In this document: positions 56,556-64,000 of the stretch, one piece after another | Numbering within the stretch: the first letter of the stretch is position 1 | Layout: each line of letters starts with the position of its first letter | NCBI RefSeq assembly: GCF_030053135.1 | Contig: NZ_CP125652.1 | Coordinates: forward strand, 3,404,501-3,468,500 | Direction: 5' to 3' | DNA: 64,000 nt | Source of the DNA: Rhizobium sp. BT04 | GTDB lineage: Bacteria; Pseudomonadota; Alphaproteobacteria; Rhizobiales; Rhizobiaceae | Position numbers and translations under genes: made by a program | The notes under the pieces: model-generated | What the model saw: only the letters and a program-made list of their open reading frames with translations | Databases searched by the model: none | Told to the model about the DNA's origin: nothing

Positions 56556-57203
56556 ATGACAAAAGATTGTCGCATTTCCACTTGCAAGACAGGCATGGCA
56601 TTCGTTGCCGGCGCATTTGCCCTTATGCTGACGGCCTCGGGCGCGGGCGCGCAGCAGGCCGCCACGATGTCGGGCATGAAGCTTTCCAACGACCAGCCGA
56701 TCCAGATCGAAAGCGACAAGCTGGAGATTCACGACCAGGAACACACGGCGCTGTTCACCGGCAAGGTCAAGGTCGTCCAGGGGACGACGACGATGCAGTC
56801 CGGCAAGATGACCGTCTATTACAAGGACAAGGCGGCAAAGCCGGCCGCCGACGGGACGCAACCTGCCGCCCAGCCCGCGGCGCAGCCGCAGCAGTCGGGC
56901 TCGCTGGCATCGGGAAGCGCCGATATCGACAAGATCCTGGTCACGGACAAGGTCCTCCTGACCTCGGGCACGCAGACGGCGACTGCCGATGACGGCAATT
57001 TCGACATGGCCTCGCAGACATTCGTCCTCACGGCGGATCAGGGCAACAAGGTTATTCTGTCGGACGGGCCGAACGTCTTTACCGGCTGCAAGCTGACGGT
57101 TCACATGCAAACCGGCCAGGCGGAGCTTGAAAGCTGCGGTGGGCGTGTCCAGATTCAGCTCGATCCGAAGTCGCAGCCGAATACGCAGCAGAAGCAGAAC
57201 TGA
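56556..57203 (+). CDS. lptA: LPS transport periplasmic protein LptA
   Basis: 215 residues with a signal peptide (TGMAFVAGAFALMLTASGAGA) cut about residue 33. The OstA/LptA repeats start at NDQPIQIESDKLEIHDQEHTALFTGKVKVVQG. A low-complexity insert rich in Ala, Pro and Gln (about 95-115) divides the jellyroll, then VTDKVLLTSGTQTATADDGNFDMASQTFVLTADQG resumes it. Bridges LPS across the periplasm. 15 bases after lptC. Confidence 0.92.
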   Translation: MTKDCRISTCKTGMAFVAGAFALMLTASGAGAQQAATMSGMKLSNDQPIQIESDKLEIHDQEHTALFTGKVKVVQGTTTMQSGKMTVYYKDKAAKPAADGTQPAAQPAAQPQQSGSLASGSADIDKILVTDKVLLTSGTQTATADDGNFDMASQTFVLTADQGNKVILSDGPNVFTGCKLTVHMQTGQAELESCGGRVQIQLDPKSQPNTQQKQN

Positions 57204-57243
57204 GAAGCCGGCCTCCCACGTGAAATTATCATCGCTATCCACC

Positions 57244-58020
57244 ATGTTCGGTAAGCCCGGGCCACAAGCTGCGGGTGCCGCCGACAAGAGCCGCTATCAC
57301 GGAACGCTGATCGCACGCGGTCTGACGAAGACCTATGCGACGCGGCGCGTCGTCAATGGCGTCTCGCTGGTGGTGCGCCGTGGCGAGGCCGTCGGCTTGC
57401 TCGGCCCGAACGGCGCCGGCAAGACCACCTGTTTTTACATGATCACCGGCCTCGTGCCGGTCGATGAAGGCACGATCGAGATCGACGGCAACGATGTCAC
57501 GACCATGCCGATGTACCGCCGCTCGCGCCTCGGCGTCGGTTACCTGCCGCAGGAAGCGTCGATCTTCCGCGGCCTGACGGTGGAAGAGAATATCCGCGCC
57601 GTTCTCGAAGTGCATGTCAAGGACAAGGCCGAGCGCGAGCAGAAGCTGAGCGAACTGCTGGAGGAGTTTCATATCCAGAAGCTGCGCAAGAGTGCCGCCG
57701 TCGCCCTGTCGGGCGGTGAGCGCCGCCGCCTTGAAATCGCCCGCGCGCTTGCGACCGACCCGACCTTCATGCTGCTCGACGAACCCTTCGCCGGCGTCGA
57801 CCCGATCTCGGTCGCCGACATCCAGAATCTCGTTCACCACCTGACGGCGCGGGGCATCGGCGTTCTCATCACCGACCACAATGTGCGCGAGACGCTGGGT
57901 CTGATCGACCGCGCCTACATCATCCATGCCGGTGAGGTGCTGACCCATGGCCGGGCCAACGACATCGTCAACAATCCCGAAGTGCGCCGGCTCTACCTCG
58001 GCGACAATTTCAGCCTCTGA
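57244..58020 (+). CDS. lptB: LPS export ABC transporter ATP-binding protein LptB
   Basis: 258 residues from ATG 57244. Walker A GPNGAGKTTCFYM, signature LSGGERRRLEIARAL, Walker B FMLLDEPFAGVD, and the switch histidine in ITDHNVRETL. The N-terminal 30 residues form a rhizobial extension before the core begins (GLTKTYATRRVVNGVSL). A GTG at 57220 would add eight residues; neither start has a strong ribosome-binding site. Energises LPS extraction from the inner membrane. Followed by rpoN after 152 bases. Confidence 0.94.
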   Translation: MFGKPGPQAAGAADKSRYHGTLIARGLTKTYATRRVVNGVSLVVRRGEAVGLLGPNGAGKTTCFYMITGLVPVDEGTIEIDGNDVTTMPMYRRSRLGVGYLPQEASIFRGLTVEENIRAVLEVHVKDKAEREQKLSELLEEFHIQKLRKSAAVALSGGERRRLEIARALATDPTFMLLDEPFAGVDPISVADIQNLVHHLTARGIGVLITDHNVRETLGLIDRAYIIHAGEVLTHGRANDIVNNPEVRRLYLGDNFSL

Positions 58021-58172
58021 GCGGCTGATCCCTCAGAAATTCACCTTGCGGCATAGTTCCGCTTGACCAAATGAGATAAAAAAGCAATTTTTGGGCCAAG
58101 TTGGATTTCCGCGGCCCGAAGCCTTGATCGGACGCGGTTTCCCGGAGGAATTGAGGGAGTTTCGCGTCCGTC

Positions 58173-59732
58173 ATGGCACTGTCCGCCAGTCTTTTCCTGC
58201 GCCAGAACCAATCCCTGGTGATGACACCGCAACTGATGCAATCCATCCAGTTGCTGCAGATGACGCATGTCGAACTCAGCCAGTTCATCGCCCAGGAAGT
58301 GGAGAAGAACCCGCTGCTCGAATTTCCGTCGAATGACGGCGAGGCAGGGTCCGAACGCGGCGAAGCCGAAGACGAGCCTTATGCTCGTTCACCCGAGGAT
58401 GCAGGCTCGGACGACGGTGACGACAACCGCACCGAGGCGCTCTCCAGCGACTGGTACGACAATGGCGGCAGCGCCAGCACCAGCCGGCTGAACGACGAGC
58501 TCGACGCCAATTATACCAATGTCTTTCCCGATGACAGCGCGCCGCAGCGCCTCGATGCGCCGGAGCTCGTCGGCCAATGGAAATCGATGCCGGGCAGCGG
58601 CGAGGGCACCGATTACGATCTCGACGATTTCGTCGCCGGCCAGGTGTCGCTGCGCGATCATCTCGCCCAGCAGATCCCTTTCGTTCTGCCCGACATGGCC
58701 GACCGGCTGATCGCGCAGAACTTCGTCGATCAGCTCGACGATGCCGGTTATCTGCAAGCCGATATCGTCGAGACCCGCGAGCGGCTGGGCACGAGCCTCA
58801 CCGCGGCCGAGCGCGTGCTTGCCGCCCTCCAGACGCTCGATCCGCCGGGGGTTTTCGCCCGCAGCCTCGCCGAATGCCTGGCGATCCAGCTGAGGCAGAA
58901 GGACCGCTACGACCCCGCCATGCAGGCGCTGGTCGAAAACCTCGAACTGCTGGCACGGCGCGATTTCGCCACGTTGAAGCGGCTCTGCGGTGTCGATGAG
59001 GAAGACCTTCTCGACATGCTCGGCGAAATCCGCCAGCTCAATCCCAAACCCGGCAGCGGATTCGAGACCGGCGTTTCCGAAGCGATCATGCCCGACGTGG
59101 TCGTCAGGCCCTCCTCGGACGGCGGCTGGCTGGTCGAGCTCAATCCGGATACGCTGCCACGCGTGCTTGTGAATCAGTCCTATTTTTCCCGCGTGACCAG
59201 GAATGGCGAGGATCACGCCTTCCTCTCCGATTGCCTGCAAAGCGCCAACTGGCTGACGCGCAGCCTGGACCAGCGGGCGAAGACCATCATGAAGGTGGCA
59301 AGCGAGATCGTCCGCCAGCAGGACGCCTTCCTGCTGAACGGTGTCGACCACCTGCGCCCGCTGAACCTGAAGACGGTCGCCGAGGCGATCAAGATGCACG
59401 AATCCACCGTCAGCCGCGTCACCTCGAACAAATACATGCTGACGCCGCGCGGTCTCTTCGAGCTCAAATATTTCTTCACCGTCTCGATCAGCGCCGTTGC
59501 GGGCGGAGACAGCCATTCGGCCGAGGCGGTGCGTCACAAGATTCGCGCGCTGATCATGCAGGAAAGCCCGGACGCGGTGCTCTCCGACGACGATATCGTC
59601 GACATGCTGAAAAAGGGCGGCATCGATCTCGCCCGCCGCACTGTTGCGAAATACCGGGAGGCCATGAACATCGCCTCCTCGGTCCAACGCCGCCGCGAAA
59701 AGCGGGCCCTCGCCAAGGTCGCCGGCTTCTGA
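58173..59732 (+). CDS. rpoN: RNA polymerase sigma-54 factor
   Basis: 519 residues. Region I is the Gln/Leu-rich LRQNQSLVMTPQLMQSIQLLQMTHVEL; region II is long and acidic (about 50-130); region III has the core-binding and helix-turn-helix segments (TVAEAIKMHESTVSRVTSNKYM); the RpoN box reads ARRTVAKYRE exactly. Directs nif, ntr and dct promoters with enhancer-binding ATPases. The lptB-rpoN-hpf-ptsN context is standard, here with an EamA gene inserted before hpf. A stem-loop follows at 59737. Confidence 0.97.
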   Translation: MALSASLFLRQNQSLVMTPQLMQSIQLLQMTHVELSQFIAQEVEKNPLLEFPSNDGEAGSERGEAEDEPYARSPEDAGSDDGDDNRTEALSSDWYDNGGSASTSRLNDELDANYTNVFPDDSAPQRLDAPELVGQWKSMPGSGEGTDYDLDDFVAGQVSLRDHLAQQIPFVLPDMADRLIAQNFVDQLDDAGYLQADIVETRERLGTSLTAAERVLAALQTLDPPGVFARSLAECLAIQLRQKDRYDPAMQALVENLELLARRDFATLKRLCGVDEEDLLDMLGEIRQLNPKPGSGFETGVSEAIMPDVVVRPSSDGGWLVELNPDTLPRVLVNQSYFSRVTRNGEDHAFLSDCLQSANWLTRSLDQRAKTIMKVASEIVRQQDAFLLNGVDHLRPLNLKTVAEAIKMHESTVSRVTSNKYMLTPRGLFELKYFFTVSISAVAGGDSHSAEAVRHKIRALIMQESPDAVLSDDDIVDMLKKGGIDLARRTVAKYREAMNIASSVQRRREKRALAKVAGF

Positions 59733-59736
59733 CGCT

Positions 59737-59766
59737 GGGATGCTTCGGCCTCGATCGAAGCATCCC
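59737..59766 (+). terminator. Stem-loop after rpoN
   Basis: GGGATGCTTCG, loop GCCTCGAT, CGAAGCATCCC: 11 perfect pairs starting four bases after the rpoN stop, but no T-run, so termination would be inefficient or factor-assisted. Confidence 0.5.
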
Positions 59767-59812
59767 GCCCGCAAATTGCGCTATTTCTCCGGTGTTTTGA
59801 ACCAACAGCGAA

Positions 59813-60757
59813 ATGCCAACCATGCCGCAAAATCCGAATCTTGCCAGGGAGCTTTCCCTGCTGCTGGCGCTGGCGACCCTCTGGGGCTCCTCCTACACCT
59901 TCATCAAGATCGGTGTCGAAACCATTCCACCGCTTACGTTGATCGCCGCGCGCACGCTGATTGCCGGCGCCATTCTGCTTGCCGTCCTCCGCCACCGCAA
60001 AATCCGCCTGCCCAATGACCTCGCGACGTGGCAGCGGTTCTTCCTCCAGGCCTGTCTGAACAGCGTCGTTCCCTTCACCCTGATCGCCTGGGCGGAACAA
60101 ACCGTCGATGCGGGATTGGCGGTGATTCTCAATTCGGCAACGCCGATCTTCACCTTTCTGCTGACCGTGCTGATCACCCGCCATGAGCAGGTGACGGTGC
60201 GAAAGCTTTTCGGCGTCATGGCGGGCCTTGCCGGCATCTGCCTCGTCATCGGCCTTGAAGCGCTCGGCGGGCTCGGCGAAAGCCTGATGGCCCAGCTTGC
60301 CATCATCCTGGCGACCGTCTGTTATGCAGGTGCCGCGATTTTCGGCAAGAACTTCAAGGGTCTCGATCCCGCTGTGCCGGCGGCCGGCTCGTTGATCTCG
60401 GGCGCCGTCATTCTCTTGCCCGTCGGCCTCGTCGTCGATCGGCCTTGGGAACTCGATCCGTCGACGGCATCGATGCTGGCGCTGCTTGGCCTTTCCGCCT
60501 TTTCGACCGCGCTTGCCTTTGCGATCTATTTCCGTCTCGTCCAGACGCTGGGTTCGGTCGGAACGACCTCGCAAGCCTATCTCAGGGTGCCGATCGGCGT
60601 TGCGATCGGCATCGTCTTCCTCGGCGAAAGGCTGAGCCCGACGGCATGGATCGGACTCGTTTGCGTCATAGCAGGTGTCGCAGCCATGACGATCCCGGCA
60701 AGGATGGCCGCACTCATAACGGGAAGACCCTGGAAGCCATTGGTTGGCGATCGGTGA
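59813..60757 (+). CDS. EamA/DMT-superfamily transporter
   Basis: 314 residues with ten hydrophobic segments in two EamA repeats: LLLALATLWGSSYTFIKIGVETIPPLTLIAARTLIAG (repeat one) and AIILATVCYAGAAIFGKNF...TTSQAYLRVPIGVAIGIVFLGERLSPTAWIGLVCVIAGV (repeat two). Probably a metabolite or amino-acid exporter; the substrate is unknown. It sits between rpoN and hpf, which are usually close neighbours, so it is an insertion into a conserved cluster. An ATG three codons inside is possible. Confidence 0.87.
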   Translation: MPTMPQNPNLARELSLLLALATLWGSSYTFIKIGVETIPPLTLIAARTLIAGAILLAVLRHRKIRLPNDLATWQRFFLQACLNSVVPFTLIAWAEQTVDAGLAVILNSATPIFTFLLTVLITRHEQVTVRKLFGVMAGLAGICLVIGLEALGGLGESLMAQLAIILATVCYAGAAIFGKNFKGLDPAVPAAGSLISGAVILLPVGLVVDRPWELDPSTASMLALLGLSAFSTALAFAIYFRLVQTLGSVGTTSQAYLRVPIGVAIGIVFLGERLSPTAWIGLVCVIAGVAAMTIPARMAALITGRPWKPLVGDR

Positions 60758-60825
60758 TAAGCGCTGTGTAGCAGTGTGCCGCATGCACGCAAGGCGAGCA
60801 TTAGTGATCGCAGTTTTTCGCCCTA

Positions 60826-60854
60826 TTGACTTTTCGGCAGCGGCTGGCTAGAAG
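60826..60854 (+). promoter_or_regulatory. Candidate sigma-70-type promoter of hpf
   Basis: TTGACT (60826-60831), then 16-17 bases, then CTAGAA/TAGAAG (60848-60854). It would give a leader of about 165 nt before hpf. The 268-base gap after the EamA gene shows nothing else I recognise. Confidence 0.4.
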
Positions 60855-61025
60855 CCCGCCGCAATCGATGCCGCGAACGGCGTCTGGAGTTATCCCCAAC
60901 ATCAGAAGGGCACCAAGGACCAGCAGGCTGACGCCGATCTTGCTTGAGATTGCGCGAAGTGCTTGGATGAACCTGAGGCTTGGCGTAAACTGATACCCGC
61001 AAACGACGATAAGAAGGGAAACTCC

Positions 61026-61601
61026 ATGAGTGTGCGTGTGTCCGGTAAACATATGGAAATTGGTGAATCGTTCCGTCAAAAGATCGAGGACCAAATTGGT
61101 ATGGCCATCACGAAATACTTCGACGGGGGATACTCGGGTCAGGTGACCGTGGAAAAGGCGAGTTCTCGTTTCTCCGCTGACTGCAAGCTTCATCTCGACA
61201 GCGGGGTGGTGTTGCATGCGGCCGGTGAAGCGACCGATCCCCAGCTGGCTTTCGACGCCGCTTCGGAGCGCATCGAAAAACGGCTGCGCCGCTACAAGCG
61301 CAAGCTGAAGGACCATCATGCCGGAAACCATCTGAACGGTTTTGCAGAAGTCTCCTACACGGTCATGGATTCCGTTCCTGACCACGAGGATGAAATTCCC
61401 GACGATTTCGCCCCGGCAATCGTCGCCGAAAGCACGAAGCAGCTGAAGACCATGTCGGTCGCTACCGCCGTGATGGCGCTCGACATGACCGACGAGCCGC
61501 TTCTCCTGTTCCGCAGCCCCGGCAAGGAACATCTGAACATCGTTTACCGTCGGCACGACGGAAATATTGGCTGGATCGATTCAGCCAATATCAAAGGCTG
61601 A
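61026..61601 (+). CDS. hpf: Ribosome hibernation promoting factor (long form)
   Basis: 191 residues. An N-terminal S30AE domain (MSVRVSGKHMEIGESFRQKIEDQIGMAITKYF...SERIEKRLRRYKRKLKDHH), a linker, and the C-terminal long-HPF dimerisation domain (MSVATAVMALDMTDEPLLLFRSPGKEHLNIVYRRHDGNIGWID). The long form makes 100S ribosome dimers by itself. ATG 61026 has AAGGGAAA before it; an open frame 21 codons longer is rejected. It is 70 bases before ptsN. Confidence 0.94.
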   Translation: MSVRVSGKHMEIGESFRQKIEDQIGMAITKYFDGGYSGQVTVEKASSRFSADCKLHLDSGVVLHAAGEATDPQLAFDAASERIEKRLRRYKRKLKDHHAGNHLNGFAEVSYTVMDSVPDHEDEIPDDFAPAIVAESTKQLKTMSVATAVMALDMTDEPLLLFRSPGKEHLNIVYRRHDGNIGWIDSANIKG

Positions 61602-61671
61602 GATCTGGGCGGTGAGCGGCGGTAATGCCGCCGCTCCTTGCATTTGATCCCGGCGACAGAAGGAAAAAGAA

Positions 61672-62136
61672 ATGGCATTGGCAGATTTGCTCCATCAGGA
61701 TGCGATCATTCCCGCCCTCAGAGTAAATTCCAAGAAACAGTTGCTTCAGGAGTTGGCCGCAAGAGCCGCCAGGATCACCGGGCTGTCCGAACGGGAGATC
61801 TTCGACGTCATCCTGCAACGCGAACGCCTTGGCTCGACCGGCGTCGGCAACGGCATCGCCATTCCCCACGGCAAGCTGGTCAACATCCATTCGATCGTCG
61901 GTATCTTCGCCCGGCTGGAGCAGCCGGTCGACTTCGAGGCGCTGGACGACCAGCCCGTCGATCTCGTCTTCCTGCTGCTGGCGCCGGAGGGCGCGGGTGC
62001 CGATCATCTCAAGGCGCTGTCGCGTATCGCCCGCGTGCTGCGCGATCACGATCTCGTCGCCAAGTTGCGCGCCACCGATTCCGCTTCGGCGATCTACGCT
62101 TTCCTCAACGAAGAGCAGACGTCGAACGCCGCTTAA
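61672..62136 (+). CDS. ptsN: Nitrogen-regulatory PTS protein EIIA-Ntr
   Basis: 154 residues, PTS EIIA type 2 fold. The phospho-acceptor is His66 in GNGIAIPHGKL, and LLLAPEGAGADHLKALSRIARVLRD closes the domain. Last step of the PtsP-PtsO-PtsN phosphorelay, which controls potassium uptake, ABC transporters and carbon/nitrogen balance in rhizobia. Encoded in the rpoN-hpf-ptsN cluster as in most proteobacteria, and followed by a strong terminator. Confidence 0.96.
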   Translation: MALADLLHQDAIIPALRVNSKKQLLQELAARAARITGLSEREIFDVILQRERLGSTGVGNGIAIPHGKLVNIHSIVGIFARLEQPVDFEALDDQPVDLVFLLLAPEGAGADHLKALSRIARVLRDHDLVAKLRATDSASAIYAFLNEEQTSNAA

Positions 62137-62159
62137 GCCCATCATCCGCGAAATGTGAA

Positions 62160-62187
62160 GGGCGCCTGGAAATCAGGCGCCCTTTGC
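62160..62187 (+). terminator. Terminator of ptsN
   Basis: AGGGCGCCTG, loop GAAAT, CAGGCGCCCT, then TTGCATTT. It converges on the chemoreceptor stop 20 bases away and may serve both. Confidence 0.85.
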
Positions 62188-62205
62188 ATTTAGACGGCGG
62201 AACGA

Positions 62206-64000
62206 TCAGAACTCTTCCCAGCTGTCCTCAGCCACGGCCGCCGAACTGCGCGACGGGGCAACCGCTCGGCGGACCGCAGGAGCGGCCGCGCGGATTGCTG
62301 GAGCGGCCACGCGGTGCGAGGCGACCGCGGCAACGGGCGTCCGCATCTTTTGCGCGACGGAGGCAAGCGCCGCGGCGTTGCCCGAGCCCGAGACGTTGAA
62401 GCGCGTGGCAAGCGCCTTCAGCGTCTGGGCTTCGTCGTTGAGCGCGACGCTCGCGGCCGTCGCTTCCTCCACCATCGCTGCGTTCTGCTGCGTCACCTGA
62501 TCCATCTGGTTCATGGCCTGGTTGATTTCCTTCAGGCCGACGGCCTGTTCGCTGGCCGATGCCGAGATCTGCCGGATGAGCTCGTTGATGCCCATCACCT
62601 GCTCGGCGATCTTGTGCAGCGTGCCGCCGGCGCGCCCGACGAGGTCGACGCCTTCCTTGACCTGGACGGCCGAGGTGTTGATCAGCGTCTTGATCTCCTT
62701 GGCGGCGGTTGCCGAACGCTGGGCGAGCTCGCGCACCTCCTGGGCGACGACGGCAAAACCCTTGCCGGCTTCGCCGGCGCGGGCCGCCTCGACGCCGGCG
62801 TTCAACGCCAGCAGATTGGTCTGGAAGGCGATCTCGTCGATGACGCCGATGATCCTGGAAACCTCCGTCGAAGACTGCTCGATCCCCTGCATCGAGGCAA
62901 TCGCCTTCTGCACCACTTCGCCAGATTTTTCGGCATCCTGGCAGGCGAGGTTGACATTGTCGGCGGCGGTACGCGCATGATCGGCGCTGGAATCGACCTG
63001 TGCGGTGAGCTCGTTGAGCGCGGCCGCCGTCTCTTCCAGGCTTGCCGCCTGCTGTTCGGTGCGCTTGGCGAGGTCGGAAGCGCTGTTGCTGATCTCGCCG
63101 GTGCCCGAGCCGATATTGGCGACGCTGAGGGTCATCGTGTTGATGGTCTCTTCAAGGCTCGCAAGGGCGGCGTTGAAATCCTGTTTCAGCTTGCCGTATT
63201 CGCCGGGGAATTCGTCGGTGATGCGGTAGCCGAGATTGCCCTGCGACAGTTCCGAAAGGCCGGCGCCGACGATCGAGACGATATGGCGTTGCAGCGACAC
63301 CGATTGCTGGCGTTCCGATTCCGAACGGCTGCGCTCGCTCTCCGCCGCATGCCGCTCTCTGGCGGCATCGTCTTCGAGGCGACGGCTGTCGGCGAGTGTG
63401 AAGCGGAAGCCTTCCAGCGCCTTGGCGACCGAACCGATTTCGTCGGTGCGGTGCTGGGCTGCGACCGGTTCGTCATATTTGCCGTTGCCGAGCGCTTCGA
63501 CGCTGGCAACGAGCCCGCCGAGCGGCCGTTGCACCAGCGAGCGGACGGCGAAATAGAGCGCCAGCATGACAGCGCCGAGCACGATCAGGCCGTTGATGAT
63601 CATCATGTAGGTCTGGTCCCGTACCGGCGCGTTGATCGCGGTGTGCGGTACGTCGACGAGCACGACCCAGGTGGCGTTGACGCCGGGAACCGCGAACGGA
63701 TAGACGACGCGGTCGAAGGGGGCGAGACCGTCATAGGTGAGGTTGCTGACCAGGCCGGGCTGTTTGCTCGACAGGGTCGACTTGACGACGTCGGCGCCTT
63801 CGCCGTCATACGGCTTGGTCATCAGGTTGGGGACCGGCGCGACGATCCAGTTGCCGGCCTGCGACAGCAGTGTCACGCGGCCGGAGCCGAAAGGATGCAG
63901 CGCCTGCAGCTTGTCGGTCAGCGACTTCAGCGAGATATCGACGCCGCCGACGCCGATCATCTTGCCGCCTGATATGACCGGATAGGCAATCGAGGTCAGC
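62206..64000 (-). CDS. Methyl-accepting chemotaxis protein (dCache-type), 5' end outside window
   Basis: The frame stays open through the right edge, so the N-terminus and first membrane helix are missing; about 598 codons are visible. In order: the end of a dCache sensor ([22 protein letters not shown]...[20 protein letters not shown]), a membrane helix ([21 protein letters not shown]), HAMP ([21 protein letters not shown]), and the signalling domain with the hairpin tip [31 protein letters not shown]. It ends in DSWEEF, which resembles the WxxF CheR/CheB tether. Probably senses small organic ligands in the periplasm; the ligand is unknown. Confidence 0.92.
   Translation of the reverse strand, partial: LTSIAYPVISGGKMIGVGGVDISLKSLTDKLQALHPFGSGRVTLLSQAGNWIVAPVPNLMTKPYDGEGADVVKSTLSSKQPGLVSNLTYDGLAPFDRVVYPFAVPGVNATWVVLVDVPHTAINAPVRDQTYMMIINGLIVLGAVMLALYFAVRSLVQRPLGGLVASVEALGNGKYDEPVAAQHRTDEIGSVAKALEGFRFTLADSRRLEDDAARERHAAESERSRSESERQQSVSLQRHIVSIVGAGLSELSQGNLGYRITDEFPGEYGKLKQDFNAALASLEETINTMTLSVANIGSGTGEISNSASDLAKRTEQQAASLEETAAALNELTAQVDSSADHARTAADNVNLACQDAEKSGEVVQKAIASMQGIEQSSTEVSRIIGVIDEIAFQTNLLALNAGVEAARAGEAGKGFAVVAQEVRELAQRSATAAKEIKTLINTSAVQVKEGVDLVGRAGGTLHKIAEQVMGINELIRQISASASEQAVGLKEINQAMNQMDQVTQQNAAMVEEATAASVALNDEAQTLKALATRFNVSGSGNAAALASVAQKMRTPVAAVASHRVAAPAIRAAAPAVRRAVAPSRSSAAVAEDSWEEF

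Overview
The window reads as core chromosome of a fast-growing rhizobium, most likely the Rhizobium leguminosarum / R. etli group. The grounds are high GC coding bias, protein sequences of Rhizobiaceae type (DnaA, RpoN, PraR, OlsB, Tme), a gene order that to my memory matches the Sinorhizobium meliloti chromosome (metK-lnt-ybeY-phoH-miaB-olsA; glnD-mutS-tme-olsB-lspA-ihfB), and two families of palindromic intergenic repeats typical of these genomes. There is no prophage, CRISPR array, plasmid module or intact insertion sequence, and I found no tRNA or rRNA gene.

Layout. 1-3277: a leftward three-gene catabolic-looking operon (ammonia-lyase-fold protein, hydantoinase/allantoinase-like amidohydrolase, M20 carbamoylase-like hydrolase cut by the window edge). 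3480-8189: ubiB and ubiE leftward; mutM, an enoyl-CoA hydratase and rpsT rightward. 8190-9144: a roughly 950-base dnaA leader rich in GANTC methylation sites, then dnaA. 10773-16907: saccharopine-dehydrogenase-like gene, the overlapping rph-VOC-rdgB-hemW operon, then hrcA and grpE. 16950-19570: nucleoside hydrolase, a small heat-shock gene with a sigma-32-like promoter and a ROSE-type RNA thermometer, a DUF1150 gene, and a DHFR-like gene. 19776-33694: one long leftward run of housekeeping genes (trpS, usp, nfuA-like, tsaB-rimI, fur/mur, olsA, miaB, phoH, ybeY, corC, lnt, praR, metK, trmB), interrupted between olsA and miaB by a 270-bp miniature transposable element. 33793-44871: a VOC protein, an M15-like peptidase, murJ, glnD, a small conserved gene, mutS, and the divergent malic enzyme tme. 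45105-55650: an AraC regulator, olsB, a hybrid histidine kinase, the lspA/RNA methyltransferase operon, Nudix, CoxG-like, GNAT, LapA-like, ihfB and sppA. 55875-62136: lptC-lptA-lptB-rpoN, an EamA transporter, hpf and ptsN. The window ends inside a leftward chemoreceptor gene.

Themes: envelope lipid and LPS biogenesis (olsA, olsB, lnt, lspA, murJ, lptCAB), nitrogen signalling (glnD, rpoN, ptsN), replication/repair (dnaA, mutM, mutS, rdgB), protein quality control (hrcA, grpE, sHSP) and translation/RNA modification (miaB, ybeY, trmB, rph, tsaB, rimI).

The most unusual item is the first operon. Its ammonia-lyase-fold protein lacks the Ala-Ser-Gly triad that builds the MIO electrophile and lacks several other family catalytic residues, yet it sits with a hydantoinase-like and a carbamoylase-like enzyme. 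This suggests an uncharacterised MIO-independent route feeding ring opening and decarbamoylation.
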